Source: an uncultured Bacilli bacterium
Lineage (GTDB): Bacteria; Bacillota_I; Bacilli_A; ML615J-28; CAG-313
Reading direction: 5' to 3'
NCBI GenBank assembly: GCA_934098295.1
Contig: CAKONV010000013.1
Coordinates: 1-54,791, forward strand
DNA length: 54,791 nucleotides
Part shown: piece by piece, positions 9,136 to 16,427 of the stretch
Layout: each line of letters starts with the position of its first letter
How positions within the stretch are numbered: the stretch's first letter is position 1
The notes under the pieces: generated by a model
Database searches by the model: none
Seen by the model: only the letters and a program-made list of their open reading frames with translations
Told to the model about the DNA's origin: nothing
Program-made: the position numbers and the translations under genes

Positions 9136-10654
9136 TTATATATTCTCCTAGTAAATTCTTTAAATGATCTTTAATTTCTGAAAATCCCTTACCATAAATG
9201 TTATTTTCCATATCGTTAACAACTTCAATAGCATAATAAATTCCATTATTGGTTTTAATTAAGTAGTCAATATAATTATATATTTTTTTTACATCATCAC
9301 TTGATAAATAATATTTATTTAGGTAAAGTGATCTAATTTTTGAACAGTAAATAATTGCTAGCTGCCCTTGATCCTGCTTTATATTTTCTAAAAAATTACG
9401 ATTAAAGTTTGAAAAATCTTTAGCTGCCTGTCTAAATAAATCAAGTTCTTTATATTTCGTTAATTTAAATAAAATATTCATTCCATTTACATTGTTAAAA
9501 AGTTGACCACCAAAATCTATTAAAAATTCTTCATTAATAAGACTAGGATATTGTTCTAATAAATATAATACATCATCAACGGTTAGATTATAAATAAACA
9601 CTAATTTATAAAATACTAATTTAGCATTAGCAAATTCCTTATATAAACAATATGTTTTTAAAATAGTAGTAAAAATATATGCATCATACGGATATCTATT
9701 TTCTCTTTTTTTCAAATATTCATATACAAGTGAATAATCATTTTTTAGATTGGCGTTATACATTATATAAAAAACTGTGTATTCGTCACAATACTCTAAA
9801 TCTTCTAAATCAAAGGTGTGTTGATCATTATCAATATAAGAACAATATTTTTTAAAACTATCAAGCATATTTTCTGACGAACTTATAGATAACGCATAAT
9901 AATTAGATTTTACGTTTAAATAATTGATAACTTTTATAATATCTTGATAATTAGAAATATCTAAAGAAAGTTCTTTTTTCTTTAAATAACAGCTAAAAAA
10001 GTATTTTAATATCTCAATGAAACTAAAACTATTAGACAATTTAATGCTGTAAGCCTTATAAATATTTATTAAATCATCAGCATTTATAAGGATATTATTA
10101 ATAATATAATTATTAATTTTTTCAATAATATTTTCTAAATTATATAATATCTTAGTATTATTGAACAATTCTTTCATTACAAGTGTTAAATTAATAACCA
10201 TAGCATAAAAGTAACTATAATTTCCACTATCAATAAATTGTTTTAATTGTAAAAAATAATTTTCTAAAACATTTGCAACTTTATCTGCTGTTAATGATGA
10301 TAGAACGAATCTATTTCCAAGTTTTAAGGTTAAATCCATATATACTTCTTCAAATGAAGGAACTATTTCGGGATTTATATCAAATATTTTGTATTTAAAA
10401 TACTGAAAAGCAAAAAGCTCATGAGCACAATTTTCATCTTTGCAGGTGCAATTGTATAACCTCTTTGAGTTCATATTGAAAACAACATTAAAAGATTCAT
10501 TATCTTCAATAATTACTGCTCTACACAAAGTTTCGTTAGTAATACTGATATATTTTACTTTTAACAATGGAATAATATTTTTATTCATTATTAAAGAACG
10601 TTCATCAAAAACGTTGTTAATATCTTGTTTAAAAAATTCACCTATCTTCAACAT
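9128..10654 (-). CDS. SWIM zinc-finger protein paired with the SNF2 ATPase
   Basis: The product is 508 residues from the ATG at 10652-10654, preferred over an upstream in-frame ATG because GAGGAT lies between them as ribosome binding site. C69, C71, C76 and H78 form a canonical SWIM finger (CxC...CxH), a small zinc module found in DNA-binding and SNF2-associated proteins. The rest is helical, rich in Tyr, Asn and Leu, without further recognisable motifs; a repeat-type helical scaffold is possible. The gene is first in a two-gene operon with the SNF2 gene and has its own extended -10 promoter. Confidence 0.8.
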   Translation of the reverse strand: MLKIGEFFKQDINNVFDERSLIMNKNIIPLLKVKYISITNETLCRAVIIEDNESFNVVFNMNSKRLYNCTCKDENCAHELFAFQYFKYKIFDINPEIVPSFEEVYMDLTLKLGNRFVLSSLTADKVANVLENYFLQLKQFIDSGNYSYFYAMVINLTLVMKELFNNTKILYNLENIIEKINNYIINNILINADDLINIYKAYSIKLSNSFSFIEILKYFFSCYLKKKELSLDISNYQDIIKVINYLNVKSNYYALSISSSENMLDSFKKYCSYIDNDQHTFDLEDLEYCDEYTVFYIMYNANLKNDYSLVYEYLKKRENRYPYDAYIFTTILKTYCLYKEFANAKLVFYKLVFIYNLTVDDVLYLLEQYPSLINEEFLIDFGGQLFNNVNGMNILFKLTKYKELDLFRQAAKDFSNFNRNFLENIKQDQGQLAIIYCSKIRSLYLNKYYLSSDDVKKIYNYIDYLIKTNNGIYYAIEVVNDMENNIYGKGFSEIKDHLKNLLGEYINA

Positions 10655-10688
10655 TTTTATCCTCATAATTTAATTTCTATTATCTTTT

Positions 10689-10697
10689 ATTATACCA
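10689..10697 (-). promoter_or_regulatory. Extended -10 promoter of the SWIM-SNF2 operon
   Basis: The minus strand reads TGGTATAAT. No strong -35 is present at the proper distance, which is usual for extended -10 promoters. Confidence 0.5.
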
Positions 10698-10751
10698 TAA
10701 CAATAAAGATAAATCATTGCTATTACATTAATTTATCTAGTTTGCATATAA

Positions 10752-10773
10752 AAAAGGGCAATTTTGCCCTTTT
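10752..10773 (-). terminator. Rho-independent terminator of proS
   Basis: AAAAGGGCA (10752-10760) pairs with TGCCCTTTT (10765-10773) over a four-base loop. The arms themselves supply A and T runs, so it could work in both directions. Confidence 0.8.
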
Positions 10774-10776
10774 AAA

Positions 10777-12483
10777 TTATTTTATGTTCTTTACAGCTTC
10801 AACAATTTTATTAATTGCTACAGTAAATGTAAGCTCTTCTTTTTCCATTGTGCTTCTTGTCTTAAATTCACAAATGTTATCGCCAGCAAGTCTACCAATA
10901 GTAATAATATATGGAATACCAATTAATTCCCAATCTTTAAATTTGAAACCAGGTTTAGCATCTCGATCATCAAGAATAACTTCAACACCAAATGATAATA
11001 ATTTTTCATACATCTCATTAGCAGCTTTTTTCATAACTTCATCATTATAATTAATAGGGACAATAACAACGTGATATGGGGCTACATTTAAAGGCCATAT
11101 AATACCATAATCATCATGGTGTTGTTCTATTATACTAGATAAAGTACGCGTAACACCTATTCCATAACATCCCATTATCATTGGATTTTCATTTCCATTT
11201 TCATCATGATATGTACAATGCATAGGAAGTGAGTATTTAGTTCCTAATTTGAAAATTTGACCTACTTCAATTCCTCTTTCCATTTTTAATTTTTTTCCGC
11301 AAACAGGACAAATGTCGCCGGCAACAGTTGCTCTAAATTGAGAAACAGTTCCATCAAAATCACGGCCATAATTAGCATTTTTTAAATGATAATTCTTTTC
11401 ATTGGCACCTACAATGATATTGTTCATAGCAGCAACTTCTTCATCAACTAATATAGTAACATTTTTTAAACCTACGGGACCAATAAATCCTTCAACTGAA
11501 CCCATGGAAATGATTTCATCATATGTAGCAAGTCTAATTTCATGTTCAGCAATGTTTAAAGCATTTATAACCTTAATTACGTTTACTTCGCGATCACCTC
11601 TTACAAGTACAACAACAAATTTATCATTTGCCATATCAACATACATCATCGATTTTGTAACATTTTTAGGATCAACATTTAAGAAATTAGATACTTCTTC
11701 AATAGTTTTTTGATTTGGTGTTAAAACTTTTTCCAATTCAAGTTGCTCTTCTTTTTTAAAATCCTCAACTTTACTAACAGCTTTTTCTTGGTCAGCAGCA
11801 TACCCACACTCACAATAAATAATATCACTTTCACCAACTTCGCTAATTGCCATAAATTGGTGAGATCCACTACCACCTATTGCGCCAGTATCAGCCAAAA
11901 CAATTTTATAATCAATGCTAAGTCTATCAAAAATTCTTTCATATGTTTCATACATATTTTTATAAGAAACATCTAAGCCGTTTTCATCAATATCAAATGA
12001 ATAAGCATCTTTCATAATAAACTCACGTCCACGCATTAACCCAAATCGAGGTCGAAGTTCATCACGATATTTTGTTTGAATTTGATATAAAGATATTGGT
12101 AAATTTTTACGTGATTTAATTTCATTGCGTACTAAATCAGTAAAAATTTCTTCATGAGTTGGACCTAGACAAAATTCTCGATCGTGTCTATCTTTAAATC
12201 TCATTAATTCTGGCCCATATTTTTGCCATCTTCCTGATTCTACCCATAGTTCTTTTGGTTGAATGGCAGATGATAGAATTTCTAATGAACCTGCTTTATC
12301 CATTTCTTCTCTAATAATATTCTCAATTTTATACAATGTTCTCAAACCTAATGGTAAATAATTATAAACACCAGAAACCAATTTTCTAATCATACCAGCT
12401 CTAATTAAAAGTTTATGGCTAGAAATAATAGCTTCATTTGGTGCTTCCTTTAATGTTGCAATAAGCATTTTGCTAGCTAACAT
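10777..12483 (-). CDS. proS: Prolyl-tRNA synthetase, bacterial type
   Basis: The 568-residue enzyme charges tRNA-Pro. It is the bacterial form with a YbaK-like editing insertion between class II motifs 2 and 3 (about 230-395). Motif 2 lies around FRDELRPRFGLMRGREF, and the end shows the anticodon-binding domain (about 460-565). The start is preceded by AGAGGTGA. Promoter and terminator flank the gene closely, so it appears monocistronic. No T-box leader is present, unlike alaS. Identification is secure. Confidence 0.98.
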   Translation of the reverse strand: MLASKMLIATLKEAPNEAIISSHKLLIRAGMIRKLVSGVYNYLPLGLRTLYKIENIIREEMDKAGSLEILSSAIQPKELWVESGRWQKYGPELMRFKDRHDREFCLGPTHEEIFTDLVRNEIKSRKNLPISLYQIQTKYRDELRPRFGLMRGREFIMKDAYSFDIDENGLDVSYKNMYETYERIFDRLSIDYKIVLADTGAIGGSGSHQFMAISEVGESDIIYCECGYAADQEKAVSKVEDFKKEEQLELEKVLTPNQKTIEEVSNFLNVDPKNVTKSMMYVDMANDKFVVVLVRGDREVNVIKVINALNIAEHEIRLATYDEIISMGSVEGFIGPVGLKNVTILVDEEVAAMNNIIVGANEKNYHLKNANYGRDFDGTVSQFRATVAGDICPVCGKKLKMERGIEVGQIFKLGTKYSLPMHCTYHDENGNENPMIMGCYGIGVTRTLSSIIEQHHDDYGIIWPLNVAPYHVVIVPINYNDEVMKKAANEMYEKLLSFGVEVILDDRDAKPGFKFKDWELIGIPYIITIGRLAGDNICEFKTRSTMEKEELTFTVAINKIVEAVKNIK

Positions 12484-12519
12484 ACAATTGTCACCTCTTC
12501 ATTCATGATTTCAACGATA

Positions 12520-12528
12520 ATTATACCA
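12520..12528 (-). promoter_or_regulatory. Extended -10 promoter of proS
   Basis: The minus strand reads TGGTATAAT about 36 bases before the start codon. The -35 region is only A/T-rich. Confidence 0.5.
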
Positions 12529-12584
12529 TATTTTATATATTTTTTTATAAGTTTTACACAATAATTTTATAATTTCTGACATTT

Positions 12585-12613
12585 TTCAATATTTATCATA
12601 TAATAAAGTAGGT
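12585..12613 (+). promoter_or_regulatory. Promoter of the small membrane protein gene at 12621
   Basis: CTGACA, a 17-base spacer and TATAAT precede the ATG by only about 16 bases, placing the start of transcription next to the ribosome binding site GGTGAT. Positions are read by eye and may be off by a few bases. Confidence 0.5.
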
Positions 12614-12620
12614 GATAACA

Positions 12621-12806
12621 ATGCGTGGAAAATTTGAAGGATTCTTAAAAAGAATGAAAATGTATTTTTGCAAATTACGAAGTTTTTTAATTTGCATCTT
12701 TGTGTATCAATGCTTTTTAACGTTATTTTGGTTTGGTAGTGCTAATCTAGTTATTTTAATTATTGAAGGAATCATTCTCATCACTAATATCTTCCTTATT
12801 ATCTAA
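12621..12806 (+). CDS. Small basic membrane protein overlapping a convergent gene
   Basis: The 61-residue product starts MRGKFEGFLKRMK, a basic amphipathic segment, followed by two hydrophobic stretches (about 22-38 and 41-60). I prefer the ATG at 12621 to the in-frame GTG nine bases earlier, because that GTG lies inside the ribosome binding site. A sigma-A promoter lies immediately upstream. The last 51 bases overlap the 3' end of the ysxE-like gene on the opposite strand. No homology is recognised. It is probably real because promoter, binding site and hydrophobic pattern agree, but it remains unproven. Confidence 0.5.
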   Translation: MRGKFEGFLKRMKMYFCKLRSFLICIFVYQCFLTLFWFGSANLVILIIEGIILITNIFLII

Positions 12807-13724
12807 AAAATTATCAAAATATTTTTGAATACTTTTAGAAACATTGCTAAAACTTTGAGCGGTGGCATAATAATCTGAAGAAACAACTAATTTTTTTATA
12901 TTTATAAAGAGCACGAGAAATCTAAAATAATCGTAATAGAAATTATTCTCACCATTAAAATAACCATTCACTATTAATTCATGAAAATTGATATTCAAAT
13001 CCTCATTTTCTATATAATACTTAGCTAAATCTAAACTGCTAATTCCAATTTTTCCATTTTCTAAACTTGTTAAATAATTTACACCTCTAACATTCAATAA
13101 ATGATCCATACTAGGGCGATTGTGTACAAAAACATAATCGATTTTTTCTCTTCCTTTAATACTACTTATTATTCTCATTTGTAATCTAATTAATTCTTTT
13201 TTGGCATCTAATATATGTTGATAATTACCTAAAATCGCCATTGAAAATTCTTGAAGCGGTTTTGATTCTAAACTTCGTACATAGTTTTCAATCACTTTAA
13301 AACGAGCATCTAACTGACTGGTAATTTCTTCAAATTTTGGTCTAGCTAAACGCACGGACAATTGTCTCTTAATAACAGTTTGTTTATGCAAATTATTTAA
13401 TTCTCTTAATAAGTTTTCAGCTTTCATTTCATCTAAAACACTGTTATCATTAAAATAAGGTGTAATATAAAAAGAATAGTTATTACTTCTTGTTACAAAC
13501 TGATTTTGAGAATTCATTTCAGGATATAAAACATTATCAATGCCTAAACCAGATAAAAATTGATACTTTTCTAATGAATTATATGGTGCAATTTTTAAAA
13601 AAAATTCTTTGCCTTCATTATCTTTAGCTTGATAGCTTTTTTTACTTATTTTTGATAATATAGTAAGCGGAACATCATAATATTCAACTATGGCTTTATT
13701 TAAAGCTCTAATTCTTTCTTGCAT
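12756..13724 (-). CDS. YsxE/CotS-like spore coat kinase-fold protein
   Basis: The 322-residue protein has the layout of the CotS/YsxE aminoglycoside-phosphotransferase-fold family: an N-terminal lobe (FFLKIAPY, FYITPYF), a central helical segment, then a degenerate catalytic region (VFVHNRPSMDHLL, then GISSLDLAKYYIE). In Bacillus subtilis ysxE lies directly after spoVID, and the same order is seen here. Family members localise to the spore coat; kinase activity is unproven. The start overlaps the spoVID-like gene by 17 bases without its own strong ribosome binding site, implying translational coupling. The call rests on context and weak motif similarity. Confidence 0.6.
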   Translation of the reverse strand: MQERIRALNKAIVEYYDVPLTILSKISKKSYQAKDNEGKEFFLKIAPYNSLEKYQFLSGLGIDNVLYPEMNSQNQFVTRSNNYSFYITPYFNDNSVLDEMKAENLLRELNNLHKQTVIKRQLSVRLARPKFEEITSQLDARFKVIENYVRSLESKPLQEFSMAILGNYQHILDAKKELIRLQMRIISSIKGREKIDYVFVHNRPSMDHLLNVRGVNYLTSLENGKIGISSLDLAKYYIENEDLNINFHELIVNGYFNGENNFYYDYFRFLVLFINIKKLVVSSDYYATAQSFSNVSKSIQKYFDNFLDNKEDISDENDSFNN

Positions 13725-14424
13725 CAACGTTACTAATAATTAATCTATGGTATTTTTCCATATTATTATTTTTATTTTCTTTATATAATCGTTCCAATGA
13801 GCAATTATAGTCATGCGAAATTTTATCTATTTCTTTTTCGTTATTATAATAAATCACTTTTATAGTAGATGTTACATTTTTTATATTTCTAGTTACCTCT
13901 TGTTCCGAGGGTAAATTATCATCGATAACTTCTAATTTTGATGATAATTTTTCTTCTATCTCTGATGTGATTTTTTCTTTAATAACTTCAGTTTTATTAT
14001 CAATTACTTCATTTTCATCTATTTCATCTTTAGTTATATTTTCTAATCGTTCATTTTGAGTTTCTACTTCCGTTTTTGGCAATTCCAAGCCATCGGTTAC
14101 ACCAATTTCTTCTAATTCGTAAGATATTGAAATATTATATTCTATTGATATTCCTTGACCTTCAACTATTGTATAATCAAATTTATCACAATCGACATCA
14201 ATTATATTAATATTGTTACTATCTAATAAAATATTAAAAATGATATCTTCACTGATTAATTTATCAATTTCAGTTTTAGAAGATCTATAACTACCAGTGA
14301 CATATAATTTTCCAGTTAATGTATCATTTTTAGGGTAAAATTCAACTATTTCAGCCCCCAACTCATTTAAAAATGCTAAATCTTTAATTTTAATATTTTT
14401 AGTAAATTGTTTTTCTATTTTCAT
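13708..14424 (-). CDS. SpoVID-like spore envelope assembly protein
   Basis: The product is 238 residues. An N-terminal beta-rich domain (about 5-100, containing GKLYVTGSYRS) resembles the SpoVID/SPOCS domain. An acidic Glu/Asn-rich linker follows. The C-terminal 45 residues (KISHDYNCSLERLYKEN) look like a LysM motif. SpoVID is a coat morphogenetic protein with the same domain order, but it is much longer (about 575 residues in B. subtilis), so this is a short version. The ATG at 14422-14424 is chosen because GGAGG precedes it; the upstream ATG overlaps that site. The ysxE-like gene follows directly. A sigma-E-like promoter lies just upstream. Confidence 0.65.
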   Translation of the reverse strand: MKIEKQFTKNIKIKDLAFLNELGAEIVEFYPKNDTLTGKLYVTGSYRSSKTEIDKLISEDIIFNILLDSNNINIIDVDCDKFDYTIVEGQGISIEYNISISYELEEIGVTDGLELPKTEVETQNERLENITKDEIDENEVIDNKTEVIKEKITSEIEEKLSSKLEVIDDNLPSEQEVTRNIKNVTSTIKVIYYNNEKEIDKISHDYNCSLERLYKENKNNNMEKYHRLIISNVDARKN

Positions 14425-14446
14425 ATTTTTACCTCCACACATTAAA

Positions 14447-14475
14447 ATTATATGATATAAAAAAGTAAAATATAA
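14447..14475 (-). promoter_or_regulatory. Sigma-E-like (mother-cell sporulation) promoter of the spoVID-like gene
   Basis: On the minus strand TTATATT (14469-14475), a 14-base spacer and CATATAAT (14447-14454) match the Bacillus sigma-E consensus KMATATT-N14-CATACAMT at 6 of 7 and 7 of 8 positions. The predicted start lies about 16 bases before the chosen ATG. B. subtilis spoVID is itself sigma-E dependent. AT richness weakens the case. Confidence 0.5.
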
Positions 14476-14542
14476 TGAAAAATAGAAATTAGAAAATAAA
14501 AAAGATGATATATGATTATCATCTTAAAAAACATTATTTATA

Positions 14543-15124
14543 CTATATTGATTCCTCAATTAATTGCCATACTTTTTCAACACCCATTTTTGTAGTTGAT
14601 GAAAAAGGAACGCAAATCTTAGAGTCATTTATGTTTAGAGTTTCAAAAATAACTTTTAGATGTTTATTTAATTGTATTTTTGGTATTTTATCACATTTAG
14701 TAGCAATAATAACTACATCAATATCATAATGTAATAAATAATTGTACATTAGTACATCATCATCGGTAGGTTTATGTCTAGCATCTACCAATAAAAAACA
14801 TTTTTTAAGTAATGCTTGAGAAGTTAAATACTCTTCAATCATTTTTCCAAAATCCAAACGTTGACCAATTGTTTTTGAGGCATAACCATACCCAGGAACA
14901 TCAACAAAATAAAGAGTATCGTTAATATTATAAAAATTAAGTGTCAATGTTTTACCTGGTTTACTTGATGTATAAGCTAAATTTTTGCGATTTGTTAGAG
15001 CATTAATAAAACTACTCTTTCCAACGTTACTTCTACCTAGAAAGATAAATTCTGGTAAATTAACATTAGGATAGTTTCTTTTATCTACACAACTAGTAAC
15101 ATATTCTGCTTTTTTAATAACCAT
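14543..15124 (-). CDS. engB: Ribosome biogenesis GTP-binding protein EngB/YsxC
   Basis: This 193-residue TRAFAC GTPase is required for late assembly of the 50S subunit. The G1 motif GRSNVGKSS is near residue 30, G3 DVPGYG near 75, and G4 TKCD near 142. Length matches B. subtilis YsxC (195). The start MVIKKAEYV is chosen because AGGAGG lies nine bases upstream; a longer in-frame start would run into the hairpin at 15153-15181. In B. subtilis ysxC and spoVID also lie in one chromosomal neighbourhood. Confidence 0.97.
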   Translation of the reverse strand: MVIKKAEYVTSCVDKRNYPNVNLPEFIFLGRSNVGKSSFINALTNRKNLAYTSSKPGKTLTLNFYNINDTLYFVDVPGYGYASKTIGQRLDFGKMIEEYLTSQALLKKCFLLVDARHKPTDDDVLMYNYLLHYDIDVVIIATKCDKIPKIQLNKHLKVIFETLNINDSKICVPFSSTTKMGVEKVWQLIEESI

Positions 15125-15152
15125 GAAAATTTTCCTCCTATTTTTAAGAAAG

Positions 15153-15181
15153 AACTGTAAGTACATAAAATACTTACAGTT
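15153..15181 (-). terminator. Hairpin between rnpB and engB
   Basis: AACTGTAAGTA (15153-15163) pairs with TACTTACAGTT (15171-15181). On the minus strand it is followed by CTTTCTT, a poor U tract. It probably ends or attenuates the RNase P RNA transcript. Confidence 0.6.
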
Positions 15182-15188
15182 AATTTAT

Positions 15189-15549
15189 TAATCATAGAAT
15201 AAGCCATATTCTGTCCTTTTATTTAAAAAGGGATAATCATTTATCTCAAAAGAAAAAATTCTTAAGTAACAATTATGAATTCTTATTCTTCTAATTGTCA
15301 TGCCCCTACCAAAATTTGGGTTGCTAACTTGTGGGGTTTACCCGTTCCACGCTTTTGTTTCCAAAAGAATCGTCACTGTGGCACTTTATGAATTACACCA
15401 TGGCTAAGCTTTAGGTTTCATTCGCCGTAACTAAATTAATAGTTCCATAACTTATTTTTTAATTATGCACAAACACTACGAACATCACAGTTCGTGTTAG
15501 TATGGACTTTCCTAACGTATAAATACGCTCGATTATCTACTATGATTAA
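15189..15549 (-). ncRNA. rnpB: RNase P RNA, bacterial class B
   Basis: On the minus strand the region shows conserved RNase P RNA blocks: GGAAAGTCCAT near the 5' end, GGTAAACCCCACAAG and GGTAGGGGCATGACAA in the middle, and GACAGAATATGGCTTAT near the 3' end. The outer arms AATCATAG and CTATGATT are perfectly complementary and form P1, which sets the ends. The length of about 360 nucleotides and Firmicutes context fit class B. The RNA is the catalytic subunit that matures tRNA 5' ends. Its 5' arm overlaps the degV stop codon, so its promoter must lie inside degV or it is processed from the pnp-degV transcript. Confidence 0.93.
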
Positions 15550-16424
15550 TCTAATTTTTCTTTCAAACCATCTAAAATAATATAACCAATACTTAAGATA
15601 CCACTTCCAACATGACAACCAATAGTTGGTGGAACAACTGAAAGAGTAAATTTCTTAGCATTGTGAGCATAAATAGGTTTAATTCTTTCTAATAAAGCCT
15701 CAGCATCACTTAAACAATTACTATGTTGTACTAAATAAATTACTTCTTTTGCATCCTTAGTATCATTTTTAACAATTTCAATTAATTCTTCAATAGCACG
15801 ATTGTGTGTACGAACCTTTTGATATACATCAATAGTACCAGTCATGCCTAATTTTAAAATTGGCTTAATTTTCATTAAAGATCCAATAAAACCACTTGCA
15901 GCATTCAATCTTCCATTCTTAACTAAATATTTTAAATCATTAACAATAAAATATTCAGCAGTTTGATCAGTCATCTTTTGACATTCTGCAAAAATTTCAT
16001 CAACATTATAACCTTTATTAGCTAATATTTCAGCATAATGAGCACAATATCCTTCGGCTATACACGCAGTGTGACAATTAAACACGTGATAATTAACTCC
16101 TTCAATGTAGTCATCTGCTACTGCAAGAAGATTTTCTCCATATTTAGATAATCCAAAAGATATTGGAAAATGTATAACATCTGTACATCCCTCTTTTTTC
16201 CACTCATCAGCTCTTTTAATTAATTCTTCTGGAGTAGGAGCACTTGTAGAAGGAACATCAGAAGTATTAACAAGACGCTTGTAAAATTCATCTGCAGTAA
16301 TATCTACGCCGTCAACAAGATTTTCTTCACCAAAATGAATAGTTGTTCTTGTAATTTTTACTTTATGTTCAAACGGAGCATATTCTAAGGCCGAACTACA
16401 ATCGGATGTAATACCTATTTTCAT
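15546..16424 (-). CDS. DegV family fatty-acid-binding protein
   Basis: The 292-residue protein has the DegV signature: an N-terminal TSDCSSAL motif, a STSAPTPEELI segment and a GRLNAASGFIGSLMKIKPIL stretch. DegV proteins bind fatty acids; in Gram-positive bacteria FakB paralogs present them to the fatty acid kinase FakA. No fakA gene lies here, so a FakB role is only possible. The gene starts three bases after the pnp stop with AAGGAG inside the pnp end, so the two form an operon. Its stop overlaps the rnpB 5' end. Confidence 0.93.
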   Translation of the reverse strand: MKIGITSDCSSALEYAPFEHKVKITRTTIHFGEENLVDGVDITADEFYKRLVNTSDVPSTSAPTPEELIKRADEWKKEGCTDVIHFPISFGLSKYGENLLAVADDYIEGVNYHVFNCHTACIAEGYCAHYAEILANKGYNVDEIFAECQKMTDQTAEYFIVNDLKYLVKNGRLNAASGFIGSLMKIKPILKLGMTGTIDVYQKVRTHNRAIEELIEIVKNDTKDAKEVIYLVQHSNCLSDAEALLERIKPIYAHNAKKFTLSVVPPTIGCHVGSGILSIGYIILDGLKEKLD

Positions 16425-16427
16425 CTA

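Noticed and set aside
10625..11050. 141-codon open frame on the plus strand
   Set aside because: Antisense to the SWIM gene start and the proS end and running through the proS terminator; composition is that of a shadow frame.
12484..12620. T-box leader upstream of proS
   Set aside because: No TGGTACCGCG block, specifier loop or terminator is present; only a promoter and ribosome binding site.
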